From an uncultured Christensenellaceae bacterium (GTDB lineage: Bacteria > Bacillota > Clostridia > Christensenellales > Borkfalkiaceae), in the NCBI GenBank assembly GCA_910588695.1, contig CAJUOV010000007.1, positions 1 through 64,000 of the forward strand: a stretch of DNA of 64,000 nt. Reading direction: 5' to 3'. A model generated the notes under the pieces. The model did not search any database. It was not told the origin of the DNA and saw only the letters and a program-made list of their open reading frames with translations. Below are positions 16,060 to 25,077 of the stretch, piece after piece. How positions within the stretch are numbered: the first letter of the stretch is position 1; the number at the start of each line of letters is the position of its first letter. The position numbers and the translations under genes are program-made.

Positions 16060-16088
16060 TTGAATTATTTTTGTGTTTGCGTTATAAT
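16060..16088 (+). promoter_or_regulatory. Promoter of the 16143 membrane protein
   Basis: TTGAAT (16060-16065), a 17-base spacer, TATAAT (16083-16088). It is divergent from the asd promoter, about 20 bases apart. Confidence 0.8.
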
Positions 16089-16142
16089 AAACGTAGCTGT
16101 TCGTTTTCGGATGGAATTCAAGTTTTTTTGGAGTAGATAAAT

Positions 16143-17453
16143 ATGGCAAGAGGGGAACGAAAAGGGTTCGTTGCGCGCTGGCTCGAAGGGAAAGAGCGCA
16201 GTGAAGAATATGCGCGCAGCACTCTTCCCACCAACAGATTCGGATTATTCTGGGATATACTGAAAGGCAGATTCTGGCGGCTCATCATTACAAATCTGCT
16301 TGTGCTCGTCACCTTTCTCCCGCTTATCGCAGTTCTCGTATTTCGCTGGCTCATGATCGGTTCGCAGGGACTTGCGGGACCTTTCGGCGGAGGACTCGGA
16401 GTCGGTTACCCCGCGATTCCCAATATCTTGGGCGCGGCGGAAGAAATGGTGTTCGGAACCGATCTTCTGTTCTTCGGGCTGCTGATACCCGCTATGGTGA
16501 TCGCGGGGCTGGGGATTTCGGGCGGAATGTATATCATACGCAACATGCTTTGGACTGAGGGTATTTTTGTTGCGAACGACTTTGCCCGCGGGATCAAGCG
16601 CAACTATTGGAACGTTTTGGAAGCCGTTCTCATCTTCTCCGTTCTGCTCTTTCTTGCAAAAACGACGGGCAACCTCGCCGATTGGCTGGTGGCGCGGGGT
16701 GCGCCCAACGCAGGGTGGATGATCGCTTCCAAAGTGATCGGTTATATTTTCGTCGCGCTCTCCATTCTCATTTGTCTCTGGATGATCTCGCTCGGAGTGA
16801 ACTATAAGCAGGGACCCTGGCAGTTCTTTCGCAACGCAGTCGTAATGACGTTCGGGACTTTTCCGCAGACGATATTTTTTGCGGCGTGCGCGCTGTGGCC
16901 TTTCTTTCTGACTATATTTGCAAGCGGGATATTGATGGCGATCGGTTTGGGGTTGATGGTCTTTCTCTCGTTCGCTTATGCGATGCTCGTATGGATGGAT
17001 TACTGCCAGTGGGCGTTCGACCGTTTCGTGAATCCCAACATTGGGGTTGCGACGGGCAGAGGGCTTTACGATAAAAATAAGATAAAGGGACCGAATGCAA
17101 AGGGCGATCCTGCGATGGAGAGCGAGGCGATGCTCGAATACAAACGGCGAATCGTCGCGCTGGGCAAGAGCAAACTCGTTTGCCGTCCCATCAAGCCCAT
17201 CGACGACGATCTCGAAATCTACCAGCTGCCCGAATCGTTCTCGCGCGAAGACTTGCAAAAGCTCAGGGCGAGCAAACAAAAAGTCGTGGACGATGTGGAA
17301 GCGTATGCCGAAGAACATAAGGACGACGAGCAATTCGTAGAGTATAACCGTCAGTTCGAAGAGCAGGAGAAGGCGTTGAAATCTCAGGAAGAGGACGGAA
17401 AGAAAAAGAAGAAAAAAGTCAAGCGACCCGAAATGCTCAACAAGCGCAGATAA
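16143..17453 (+). CDS. Polytopic membrane protein with charged C-terminal domain, DUF624-like
   Basis: A 436-residue protein of unknown function. After a basic N-terminus (GERKGFVARWLEGK) come about six hydrophobic segments between residues 40 and 305. The stretch FWDILKGRFWRLIITNLLVL followed by VTFLPL resembles DUF624/YesL-type proteins, but this is a guess from shape. A cytosolic tail of about 130 residues is rich in Glu, Asp and Lys, with heptad-like stretches (LQKLRASKQKVVDDVEAYAE) that suggest a coiled coil, and ends in a run of lysines. SD ttggag is well placed and the gene has its own promoter. The following hsp33 is separated by a weak hairpin. Confidence 0.75.
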   Translation: MARGERKGFVARWLEGKERSEEYARSTLPTNRFGLFWDILKGRFWRLIITNLLVLVTFLPLIAVLVFRWLMIGSQGLAGPFGGGLGVGYPAIPNILGAAEEMVFGTDLLFFGLLIPAMVIAGLGISGGMYIIRNMLWTEGIFVANDFARGIKRNYWNVLEAVLIFSVLLFLAKTTGNLADWLVARGAPNAGWMIASKVIGYIFVALSILICLWMISLGVNYKQGPWQFFRNAVVMTFGTFPQTIFFAACALWPFFLTIFASGILMAIGLGLMVFLSFAYAMLVWMDYCQWAFDRFVNPNIGVATGRGLYDKNKIKGPNAKGDPAMESEAMLEYKRRIVALGKSKLVCRPIKPIDDDLEIYQLPESFSREDLQKLRASKQKVVDDVEAYAEEHKDDEQFVEYNRQFEEQEKALKSQEEDGKKKKKKVKRPEMLNKRR

Positions 17454-17463
17454 AAAATATAAC

Positions 17464-17491
17464 GACTGCGGCGCGATGTGTCGCAGTCTTT
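17464..17491 (+). terminator. Weak terminator-like hairpin before hsp33
   Basis: GACTGCG / CGCAGTC with an 11-base loop and a short TTTG tail. It probably gives only partial termination. Confidence 0.45.
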
Positions 17492-17564
17492 GTATAAAAG
17501 TTTCGGCAAAGAAATGATTTGCAACGAAATTGCGAATAATAGAAAGAGGAGTGCAGGCGGCAAA

Positions 17565-18395
17565 ATGCAAGAAAAGATCAGCACGCTTTCCCGCGCTCTC
17601 GTTTTAGACGGGCAGGTATCTCTCGCCGTTCTGGATACGACGGCGCTTGTTCGGGAGGGCGGGCGGCGGCATGGCATGAGGGGCGGAGCGCTCGCGCTCT
17701 TCGGAAAAGTTCTGACTGCGGCGGGTTATCTTTGCGGTTGGCTCAAAAAAGAGGACTGCTCGTTGACCGTATCGTTGGATACGGACGGAGATTACGGCAA
17801 TATCAGCGTCTCGGGAGACGGAAATCTCTGTTTGAGAGGATATCTGCAAAACGCGGAATGCAGGAACGGTAGATTGGGGAACGGAACGCTCTCCGTGATT
17901 TTCGACCGCGGCGAAGGGCTGCCTTTTGCGGGAACCGTTCCTATTGTATCGGAGGAGACGGAAGAAAATTTCGCTTATTATTTCTCGGAGAGCGAACAGC
18001 GCCCGACGGGGATTGCGCTCTCCGTCGTTCTTGACGGAGACGGAACGCTTCTTCGCGCGGGCGGGGCGTTTTTGCAGGCGTTGCCTTTTGCGAAAACATG
18101 GGCGAGAGAGAAAATTTTTTCGGAGCGGGCGCGCTTGAAAAAATTGCTTGACGACGGCGGTTACCAAGAAATTTTTTCCTGTTTCGGTGCGGAACTGAAA
18201 GAAACGAGGGAGACGAGATTTTTCTGTCGCTGTTCCGAAGAAAAGGCGGAATCTCTGATCCTCTCCATGGGGAAAAAAGAAGCGGAAAATCTATGCGAAG
18301 AGCTCGGTGAAATTTCCGTTCATTGCGATTATTGCAATACGGATTATCGCTTTTCCCGAGAACGCGTAAAAAATATATTGAATCAGCATGAGTGA
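17565..18395 (+). CDS. hslO: Redox-regulated chaperone Hsp33
   Basis: A 276-residue cytosolic holdase activated by oxidation. The N-terminal domain starts ISTLSRALVLDGQVSLAVLD. The zinc-binding redox switch is CRC near residue 222 and CDYC near residue 255, the CxC...CxxC pattern of the family. The ATG at 17565 is chosen because similarity begins at MQEKIS. The reading frame is open further upstream but has no support. The stop overlaps the following TPR gene by eight bases. Confidence 0.92.
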   Translation: MQEKISTLSRALVLDGQVSLAVLDTTALVREGGRRHGMRGGALALFGKVLTAAGYLCGWLKKEDCSLTVSLDTDGDYGNISVSGDGNLCLRGYLQNAECRNGRLGNGTLSVIFDRGEGLPFAGTVPIVSEETEENFAYYFSESEQRPTGIALSVVLDGDGTLLRAGGAFLQALPFAKTWAREKIFSERARLKKLLDDGGYQEIFSCFGAELKETRETRFFCRCSEEKAESLILSMGKKEAENLCEELGEISVHCDYCNTDYRFSRERVKNILNQHE

Positions 18396-20049
18396 TAAAG
18401 TCTTAAAACTGAATCTGAGCGACGAATTCCTTCTCGACAGCGCCGAAAAACGGTATCGCGAGGGGGATTATCTCGGTGCGCTCACGATGTTGAATAAACG
18501 CGCGGAAATGTATGACTCCAGCGCGGACGCTTGCGCGCTCTACGCCGATATTTATGAGGAAATGGGATTGTACCGCCTGTCCGCCGACGCATGGTTTCGT
18601 TTTCTCGACACCTGCAACGAAGCTGATTTTTCGGAGGGATACGAGGGACTTGCGGTCGCCTTTATGAATCTCAATAACGAAGTGCAGTCGGCGCTCTATT
18701 ATCAGCGGTCGCTCTCCGATGAGGAATTGCGCTTTGAGTTGACGCGGCTTGACAAAGAAGAAATTTCATCTGTTCGTAAAAAGCCGGAATTGCGGATTGT
18801 GTATTCCGCAGACGGGTCGCAGGGCAATCCGAATGCGCTTGCCGAGGGACTCGGATTATTGAAGAACGGTCGGCTTGAAGAAGCGCGCGCGGCGTTTCGG
18901 GATATTCCCGCGGCGTCCGCAGACTATGCTTCGTCTTACGGACTTGCCGCTATGTGCACCCTGATGCTCGGTGACGAAGAGGGGGCGGAAAAAGAGTGCC
19001 GCGAACTTCTGGAAAAGTATCCCGAGAATGTACAGGCTCTCACGACCTATTGCGCCGTGCTCGGCGCGCGTGAGAATAAGAACGAGGCAAAAGAGGTTGC
19101 GAAAAAACTTGCGGAACTCAAAGCGGACGCGACGGACGATCTGTACCGCGTTGCGACTGCGCTCTGCGAAACGGGGCTCGACAAAGAGGCATACGAAAAG
19201 CTGTGTATTCTCAAAAAGCGGCTTCCCTACGACGACAACGTGCTCTATTTTCACGCCGTATCCGCATATAAAATCCAAAAAAAGGAAGAAGCGATCGATT
19301 CTCTCGAACGTCTGACGACGATCTTCCCCCGAAAGGCGGTTGCGCGCTATTATCTCGAACGTTTGCGCGCGTTGAGAGACGGGGACGGCGAGCCGCTTTC
19401 GATGACCTATTATTATCGCATGCCCGAGGAGGAGTATCGCGCGGTTGCGGATTTTCTGATCGCGGCGAGCAACGCGCCTGAGCCCGAGCTTCTCAGCGAG
19501 CTTCCGTCTCTCGACGAATTTTACCGCCTTGCCTTCGACGAGCTCGAAGGACGGGACGAGAAATTGCAAATGATCGCGGCGAAGGTCGCCGTCAGATGCC
19601 GCGCCGATAAATTCGTGCGGGAAACGCTTCTCGACTACGAAGGCGACGAGATCATAAAACTTTCCATATTACACGATATTACGATGCGCAACGAAGATGA
19701 CTCATTCGGGGTCGTCATTTGTAATCTGTATAAAGAATTTTTCACGCACAAGCTGGAAATCGGCGAGCGTAAAAAAGAGGCGTTCTTAAAAGCCTTTTCC
19801 GACGTATATTCCAAATTTGCCTTGCTCGGCGAAGAGAACGAGGGAAAAATCTGTGCGGCGGCGGAGGATATATATGTGACGCTCGGCGAGGCGGAAGCAT
19901 GGGAATATATCGACGAAAGAGCCTCGCTTGCGGCGGCGATTTACAGGGAATCGCGCACGAAACGGGGCGAACGGTCGATTGACGAAATCGTGAAGATGTT
20001 CGACGCGGATAAGATCATCGTGGAGCGCATTCTCAATTTCATGATGTAA
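18388..20049 (+). CDS. Tetratricopeptide-repeat protein
   Basis: A 553-residue soluble protein built mostly of helical repeats. TPR-like units are visible as AEKRYREGDYLGALTMLNK, ALYADIYEEMGLYRLSADAW, LLKNGRLEEARAAFRDI, MLGDEEGAEKECRELLEKYP and KIQKKEEAIDSLERLTTIFP. The last third (after about residue 330) is helical without clear repeats. There is no signal peptide or membrane segment. It overlaps hsp33 by eight bases and is followed after 11 bases by a HEAT-like protein, so the three probably form one operon upstream of spoIVA. The partner is unknown. Confidence 0.8.
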   Translation: MSDKVLKLNLSDEFLLDSAEKRYREGDYLGALTMLNKRAEMYDSSADACALYADIYEEMGLYRLSADAWFRFLDTCNEADFSEGYEGLAVAFMNLNNEVQSALYYQRSLSDEELRFELTRLDKEEISSVRKKPELRIVYSADGSQGNPNALAEGLGLLKNGRLEEARAAFRDIPAASADYASSYGLAAMCTLMLGDEEGAEKECRELLEKYPENVQALTTYCAVLGARENKNEAKEVAKKLAELKADATDDLYRVATALCETGLDKEAYEKLCILKKRLPYDDNVLYFHAVSAYKIQKKEEAIDSLERLTTIFPRKAVARYYLERLRALRDGDGEPLSMTYYYRMPEEEYRAVADFLIAASNAPEPELLSELPSLDEFYRLAFDELEGRDEKLQMIAAKVAVRCRADKFVRETLLDYEGDEIIKLSILHDITMRNEDDSFGVVICNLYKEFFTHKLEIGERKKEAFLKAFSDVYSKFALLGEENEGKICAAAEDIYVTLGEAEAWEYIDERASLAAAIYRESRTKRGERSIDEIVKMFDADKIIVERILNFMM

Positions 20050-20060
20050 GAGGTTCAACT

Positions 20061-20885
20061 ATGAAACCGATTGATTTTGACGGAATGTTCGATAAAAAAC
20101 TTGCGCGGTATCTGAAAGAGAACGCGGGGAAATATACCGAGAAAGAGTGGGAAGATAAAATTCCTCTGCTCTATCGGAAATTCGGAGATACTTATTTGAA
20201 GAGCGTGGATTCCACGCCGCGCGAATATTACCGTAAAATGACGGATAAGCAGCTTGTAGACGAGTTGCTCGCTCATTTGAACGAGGATATTCCCGTCTCA
20301 GATTTTCTCTGCCGCGAAATCGAATCCCGCGACTGTCCCGAAGAAATTTTACCGCTATTGAAATGCGGCGACGAACAGCTGTTGATGCTCGCCGTCAATC
20401 TCGCGGGTTCCAATTCCGTCGCGTTCGACGATTATTTCGAGCTTTTGAAAGGGGATACGGACGCGGAAATCAAAGACGCAGTCGTCGATCAGCTCAAAGC
20501 AAATGCAGACGCGGCAAAGGAACGCGCGCTCGATTATTTGCGGGAAGACATAGAAAAAGAACTTATGCTGGAAGTGCTTTCGCGCGTGAAAGAGCGCGAT
20601 GAAAAAGTGTTCGATGTTCTATTGAACGCATTCCGCGAAGGAGAAAATCTTACCATGCGCGCGAGTTATCTCGCTTCTTACGGCGATGTCCGCGCCCTGC
20701 CTGTTCTTTTGGAGCGGATCGAGGGAGAGGATATCGGATTTCTCGAATTCCGCGAGCTTAAATACGCGATCGAAGCATTGGGCGGAGAATACAGCGAAGA
20801 GAGGGATTTCTCGAACGATCCCGAATATCTTGAATTTTTATCCGAACAGCAATTTGTACCGGAATTTGCGCCCGAAAAAAAGTAG
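20061..20885 (+). CDS. HEAT-like helical repeat protein
   Basis: A 274-residue acidic, all-helical cytosolic protein. After an N-terminal segment (KPIDFDGMFDKKLARYLKEN) it shows HEAT-like helical pairs such as PEEILPLLKCGDEQLLMLAV, DAEIKDAVVDQLKANADAAK and DVRALPVLLERIEGEDIGFL. It shares an SD-led start (aagaggttcaact) and short spacing with the TPR gene. Two neighbouring repeat-scaffold proteins suggest that they act together as an adaptor pair. No specific function is recognised. Confidence 0.75.
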   Translation: MKPIDFDGMFDKKLARYLKENAGKYTEKEWEDKIPLLYRKFGDTYLKSVDSTPREYYRKMTDKQLVDELLAHLNEDIPVSDFLCREIESRDCPEEILPLLKCGDEQLLMLAVNLAGSNSVAFDDYFELLKGDTDAEIKDAVVDQLKANADAAKERALDYLREDIEKELMLEVLSRVKERDEKVFDVLLNAFREGENLTMRASYLASYGDVRALPVLLERIEGEDIGFLEFRELKYAIEALGGEYSEERDFSNDPEYLEFLSEQQFVPEFAPEKK

Positions 20886-20918
20886 GTTTGTCCCCATTCG
20901 CAAAAAGAAAAAATCCGT

Positions 20919-20926
20919 CATATAAT
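20919..20926 (+). promoter_or_regulatory. Putative sigma-E -10 element of spoIVA
   Basis: CATATAAT closely fits the sigma-E -10 consensus CATACAAT, and spoIVA is a known sigma-E gene. No convincing -35 was found. The leader that follows can fold AACGCC (20927) against GGCGTT just before the ATG, enclosing the SD ggagg. Confidence 0.5.
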
Positions 20927-20979
20927 AACGCCCCGCGCCATAAGATAGTCAAGAAGGAAATCGGCGGAGGCGTTTTTTT

Positions 20980-22446
20980 ATGGAAACTTTCAGCGTATAT
21001 CAAGACATTGCGGCGCGCACGAACGGAGAAATTTTCGTAGGCGTGATCGGTCCCGTCCGCACGGGCAAGTCCACGTTTATCAAACGGTTCATGCAGGAGC
21101 TCGTTTTGCCGGACGTGGAAGGAGAAAAGAAAAAGCGGTACGTCGACGAGCTTCCGCAATCTGCGGCTGGCAAGACGATCATGACGACGGAGCCTAAGTT
21201 CGTGCCAGAGGAGGGCGCGGAAATATCAGTGGGAAATGCCGTCGCAAAAGTGCGGCTTATCGACTGCGTGGGCTTCCCTGTCGAGGGTTCGGCGGGCTTT
21301 GAAGAGGAAGAGGGACCCCGTCTCGTAAAGACGCCCTGGAACGATTCCCCCGTGCCTTTTAAGCGGGCGGCGGAAGAGGGGACAATTCGCGTGATCCGCG
21401 ATCATTCCACAATCGGCGTTTTGATGACGACGGACGGCTCGGTTACGGGCATTCCCCGCGAAGCGTATATCGAGGGCGAAAGACAGGCGTTAAAGGAACT
21501 GAAAGAGTCTAAAAAGCCTTTTGTGATCGTTCTCAACTGCGCAAATCCCGAAAAATCGGAAGCGCTCCGCGCAAGTCTCGAAGCCGAATACAATGCACCC
21601 GTAGTGTCTCTCAATGCGGAAACGGCGGATACGAACGAACTTGCGGGCGTTCTCGAACGGGTTCTTTACGAGTTCCCCGTGCTCTCGATCGATGTGGATA
21701 TTCCCGATTGGATGCGGGTGCTCGACGCGGACAGTTCTCTTGTTTCGGAACTGCTTGCCGGGATCAAAGAGGTTGCGCCTAAAATCTGCAAGATGAGCGA
21801 TTGCGCGATTCTCGATACGCTCTTTACGGACAGCGAGCGGCTGAATCCGCCTGTCTCGGTCAGGATCGACGCGGCTTCGGGGAAAGCGCAGCTGAAAATC
21901 GAGGCGAAAGAGGGAACGTTCTACCGCGTGCTCGGCGAACAGTGCGGCGCGGACATCAAAGACGACTTCGCGCTCATGAGTTACGTCTACGGATTGAAAG
22001 ACGCCAAAAAACTCTATGAACGGGCAGGGCAGGCGTTTGCCGACGCAAAGGAATTCGGCTACGGAATCGTTCCGCCCGAATCGGACGAAATGCTTTTATC
22101 GGAGCCCAAGGTGGTCAAAAAGAGCGGAAGGGTGGGGGTTAATCTTCATGCGGACGCGCCGAGCTACCATATTATCCGCGTCGATGTTTCCGGCGAAGTG
22201 CGCCCCGCGCTTGGAGGGGAAGAACAGAGCGAAGCGTTTGCAAAGCAAATTTCCGAAAATATGCAGGCGGAACCCGAACGGGCTTGGAATACGAATATGT
22301 TCGGCAGAACGCTCAAAGATATGCTGGGCGAAGAGCTCTTTGTCAAGAACCGTTCGATGGGCGATAACGTCAGAAAAAAGATGCGCAAAACGGTTACGCG
22401 CATCGTAAACGAGGGCAAGGGCGGCGTCATCTGCATTCTGCTCTGA
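20980..22446 (+). CDS. spoIVA: Stage IV sporulation protein A, coat basement ATPase
   Basis: A 488-residue ATPase that polymerises on the forespore surface and anchors the coat and cortex machinery. The N-terminus METFSVYQDIAARTNGEIFV is diagnostic. GPVRTGKST is the Walker A motif, TTEPKFVPEEG and LIDCVGF the switch and Walker B regions. The C-terminus GGVICILL is the membrane-proximal tail contacting SpoVM in the family. Length equals that of the B. subtilis protein. It has its own terminator and a candidate sigma-E -10. Confidence 0.96.
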   Translation: METFSVYQDIAARTNGEIFVGVIGPVRTGKSTFIKRFMQELVLPDVEGEKKKRYVDELPQSAAGKTIMTTEPKFVPEEGAEISVGNAVAKVRLIDCVGFPVEGSAGFEEEEGPRLVKTPWNDSPVPFKRAAEEGTIRVIRDHSTIGVLMTTDGSVTGIPREAYIEGERQALKELKESKKPFVIVLNCANPEKSEALRASLEAEYNAPVVSLNAETADTNELAGVLERVLYEFPVLSIDVDIPDWMRVLDADSSLVSELLAGIKEVAPKICKMSDCAILDTLFTDSERLNPPVSVRIDAASGKAQLKIEAKEGTFYRVLGEQCGADIKDDFALMSYVYGLKDAKKLYERAGQAFADAKEFGYGIVPPESDEMLLSEPKVVKKSGRVGVNLHADAPSYHIIRVDVSGEVRPALGGEEQSEAFAKQISENMQAEPERAWNTNMFGRTLKDMLGEELFVKNRSMGDNVRKKMRKTVTRIVNEGKGGVICILL

Positions 22447-22467
22447 AAAAAGATAACGGGGTGAGAG

Positions 22468-22499
22468 AAAAGCGCGGCGTAAAGCCGCGCTTTTCTTTT
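22468..22499 (+). terminator. Terminator of spoIVA
   Basis: AAAAGCGCGGC, loop gtaaa, GCCGCGCTTTT followed by CTTTTG. Confidence 0.9.
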
Positions 22500-22547
22500 G
22501 TTTGAAATGAAAATACGTATGATTTTATAAAAATTTTCTGTAAACTG

Positions 22548-22576
22548 TTGAAATTTTTTTTGTTTTATTTTATAAT
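22548..22576 (+). promoter_or_regulatory. Promoter of the arabinose operon
   Basis: TTGAAA (22548-22553), a 17-base spacer of mostly T, TATAAT (22571-22576). The start codon lies 38 bases on, with SD aaaggggg. Confidence 0.85.
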
Positions 22577-22614
22577 GGGTAAGGCGTTGCGTGACGCTTA
22601 GGAAAGGGGGTAAT

Positions 22615-24207
22615 ATGGATACTGCAAAACTCATTCAAGACGGCAAAACGGCAGTCGGGATCGAATTCGGATCTACACGCATCAAAGCCGTATTGGTCGA
22701 TGAAAACAATGCGCCGATCGCGTCCGGATCTCACGAGTGGGAGAACCGTTTTGAAAACGGAATCTGGACATATTCCGAAAAGGATATTTCCGAGGGACTG
22801 AAAGACGTATATGCAAAGCTCAAAAAAGATGTAAAAGAAAAGTACGGAATTACGCTTAAAAAGATCGGTGCGATGGGGATTTCCGCGATGATGCACGGTT
22901 ATCTCGTATTCGACAAGGCGGATAAACTTTTGGTGCCCTTCCGCACATGGCGCAACAATAACGCGCAGGCAGCTGCGGATAAACTGACGGATCTGTTCAA
23001 TTATCACATTCCCGCGCGTTGGTCGGTGGCGCACCTTTATCAGGCGATTATGGACGGCGAGCCGCATATAAAAAATATTGCCTTCCAGACTACGCTCGAA
23101 GGATACGTCCATTGGCTTCTGACAGGTAAAAAAGTCATCGGGATCGGCGAGGCGTCCGGAATGTTCCCCGTAGACCCTAAAACTAAACAATACGATGCCG
23201 AGATGGTCAAGGCATTCGACGGAATTCTCGCGGTAAACGGGATGCCCTATGAAACGCTCGATATTCTCCCTGAAATTTTGCTTGCGGGCGAGGAAGCAGG
23301 CTCTCTTACGAAAGAGGGTGCAAAGTATCTTGATCCCGACGGGGATTTGGACGCGGGTATTCCTTTCTGTCCGCCGGAAGGAGACGCCGGCACGGGCATG
23401 GTCGCAACGAACAGCGTAAAGCAGCGCACAGGCAACGTCTCTGCGGGTACGAGCGTATTTGCGATGATCGTTCTCGAAAAGGAGCTTAGTAAACCCTATC
23501 CCGAGATCGATCTTGTAACGACTCCCGTGGGTGATCTGGTCGGAATGGTGCATTGCAACAACTGCACGTCCGATCTGAACGCATGGGTCAATCTGTTTGG
23601 CGAATTCGCTTCTCTTGCGGGCGTGGATATTCCCAAGTGGAAGCTCTACGACATGTTATACTTCGAGGGCGAAAAGGGAGATAAAGACTGCGGCGGACTT
23701 CTTTCTTACAACTATGTTTCGGGAGAGAACATTACCGAAGTCGACGCGGGGCGTCCGCTCTTCGTCCGCACGCCCGAATCCAAATTCACTCTTGCAAACA
23801 TGATGCGCGCGCACTTGTATTCCGCATTCGGCGCGCTCAAAGTCGGATGTGACATTATGCTCAAAGAGGAGGGCGTAAAGCTCGACCGCATTACGGGGCA
23901 CGGCGGTATTTTCAAAACGGAGCGGGTGGGGCAGAGCTTTTTGGCGGCTGCGCTTGGCGTTCCCGTCACGCTCATGAAGACGGCGGGCGAGGGCGGCGCG
24001 TGGGGCATGGCGGTGCTTGCCAATTTCCTGATCCAAAAAGGAAAGAATGAGGAATTGAGCGATTATCTCGAAAAGAGAGTGTTTGCAGGTCAGGAGGGCG
24101 TGACGCTTGCGCCCGATCCCGAGAACGTAAAAGGATTTGAAAAGTTTACGCGCCGCTATAAAATGGGACTTCCCGTTGTGAGAAGCGCCGTCGAAAATAT
24201 GGAATAA
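22615..24207 (+). CDS. araB: FGGY-family sugar kinase, probable L-ribulokinase
   Basis: A 530-residue carbohydrate kinase. VGIEFGSTRIKAVLVDE is the first phosphate-binding loop, AGTSVFAMIV the second, and GHGGIFKTERVGQSFLAAAL the adenosine/FGGY signature region. It phosphorylates L-ribulose at C5 if the context is a guide, because the epimerase and isomerase of L-arabinose breakdown follow. It belongs to the variant seen in Clostridia that is only distantly like E. coli AraB. The ATG at 22615 is chosen for its strong SD. An in-frame start eight codons earlier lacks one. Confidence 0.88.
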   Translation: MDTAKLIQDGKTAVGIEFGSTRIKAVLVDENNAPIASGSHEWENRFENGIWTYSEKDISEGLKDVYAKLKKDVKEKYGITLKKIGAMGISAMMHGYLVFDKADKLLVPFRTWRNNNAQAAADKLTDLFNYHIPARWSVAHLYQAIMDGEPHIKNIAFQTTLEGYVHWLLTGKKVIGIGEASGMFPVDPKTKQYDAEMVKAFDGILAVNGMPYETLDILPEILLAGEEAGSLTKEGAKYLDPDGDLDAGIPFCPPEGDAGTGMVATNSVKQRTGNVSAGTSVFAMIVLEKELSKPYPEIDLVTTPVGDLVGMVHCNNCTSDLNAWVNLFGEFASLAGVDIPKWKLYDMLYFEGEKGDKDCGGLLSYNYVSGENITEVDAGRPLFVRTPESKFTLANMMRAHLYSAFGALKVGCDIMLKEEGVKLDRITGHGGIFKTERVGQSFLAAALGVPVTLMKTAGEGGAWGMAVLANFLIQKGKNEELSDYLEKRVFAGQEGVTLAPDPENVKGFEKFTRRYKMGLPVVRSAVENME

Positions 24208-24220
24208 AGGGGGAAAAGTA

Positions 24221-24916
24221 ATGTTAGAAGAACTCAAACAGAAAGTTTTGAAAGCAAATCTCGATCTTGTTAAAAATAAACTCGTGCTCTTTACATGGGG
24301 GAACGTGAGCGAGATCGACAGAGCAACGGGGCTTGTCGTTATCAAACCGTCTGGAGTGGATTATGACGGTATGACGGCGAAGGATATGGTCGTTGTCGAT
24401 CTTAACGGAAATATCGTGGAGGGGAATCTGCGTCCCTCTTCCGATACGCCCACGCACCTTGAATTTTATAAGGCATTTCCGAACATAGGCGGAGTTACGC
24501 ATACCCATTCCACTTTTGCGACCGCTTGGGCGCAGGCAGGCAGGAGCATTCCGTTCTACGGGACGACGCATGCCGATTATTTCTACGGGGATATTCCTTG
24601 CGCGCGTTCGCTTACGCAAGCGGAGATCGGGGGAGAATATGAAAAGAACACGGGACTTGCGATCATCGAAAAGTTCAAAAACGATAAACTCGATCCATTG
24701 GAAGTTCCCGGAGTGCTCATCAAGAGCCACGGCGTGTTTGCGTTCGGAAAAGACGGCGCAAATTCGGTGTATAACGCGACGGTAATCGAAGAGGTTGCGA
24801 AAATGGCGTTTATTACCGAGGCGATCAATCCGGAAGTGACGCGCGCGGATAAGTTCATGATGGACAAGCATTATTTGCGTAAACACGGCAAGAATGCCTA
24901 TTACGGGCAACGCTAA
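24221..24916 (+). CDS. araD: L-ribulose-5-phosphate 4-epimerase
   Basis: A 231-residue class II aldolase-fold enzyme that converts L-ribulose 5-phosphate to D-xylulose 5-phosphate. FTWGNVSEID and VIKPSGVDYDGM bind the phosphate. THTHSTFATAWAQ supplies two zinc His, and KSHGVFAFG the third. YYGQR at the end is typical. SD agggggaaaa is well placed, 13 bases after araB. It is part of the araB-araD-araA operon. Confidence 0.95.
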   Translation: MLEELKQKVLKANLDLVKNKLVLFTWGNVSEIDRATGLVVIKPSGVDYDGMTAKDMVVVDLNGNIVEGNLRPSSDTPTHLEFYKAFPNIGGVTHTHSTFATAWAQAGRSIPFYGTTHADYFYGDIPCARSLTQAEIGGEYEKNTGLAIIEKFKNDKLDPLEVPGVLIKSHGVFAFGKDGANSVYNATVIEEVAKMAFITEAINPEVTRADKFMMDKHYLRKHGKNAYYGQR

Positions 24917-25077
24917 AAGCCTCCGACGGTTGATACGGCGTCGCGTTCCGCTTTTCTTCGGGTCATTTACCGTTTTGTAAACTCTCCTTGAAAATGCTCG
25001 CGCTCCTTGTCTGAACCGCGGTTGCTTTCAGCGTGCAAACACATAAAAAAATAAAAAAACCATTGGGGGTTATTAAT

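Noticed and set aside
16245..17570. Long open frame on the minus strand opposite the 16143 membrane protein
   Set aside because: It has no start support, an odd composition rich in His, Arg and Glu, and lies wholly antisense to a clear membrane protein. Similar shadows oppose araA, tkt and others because of the host codon bias.
24917..25077. Riboswitch or small RNA between araD and araA
   Set aside because: I saw no conserved aptamer motif, promoter or terminator in the 161 bases.
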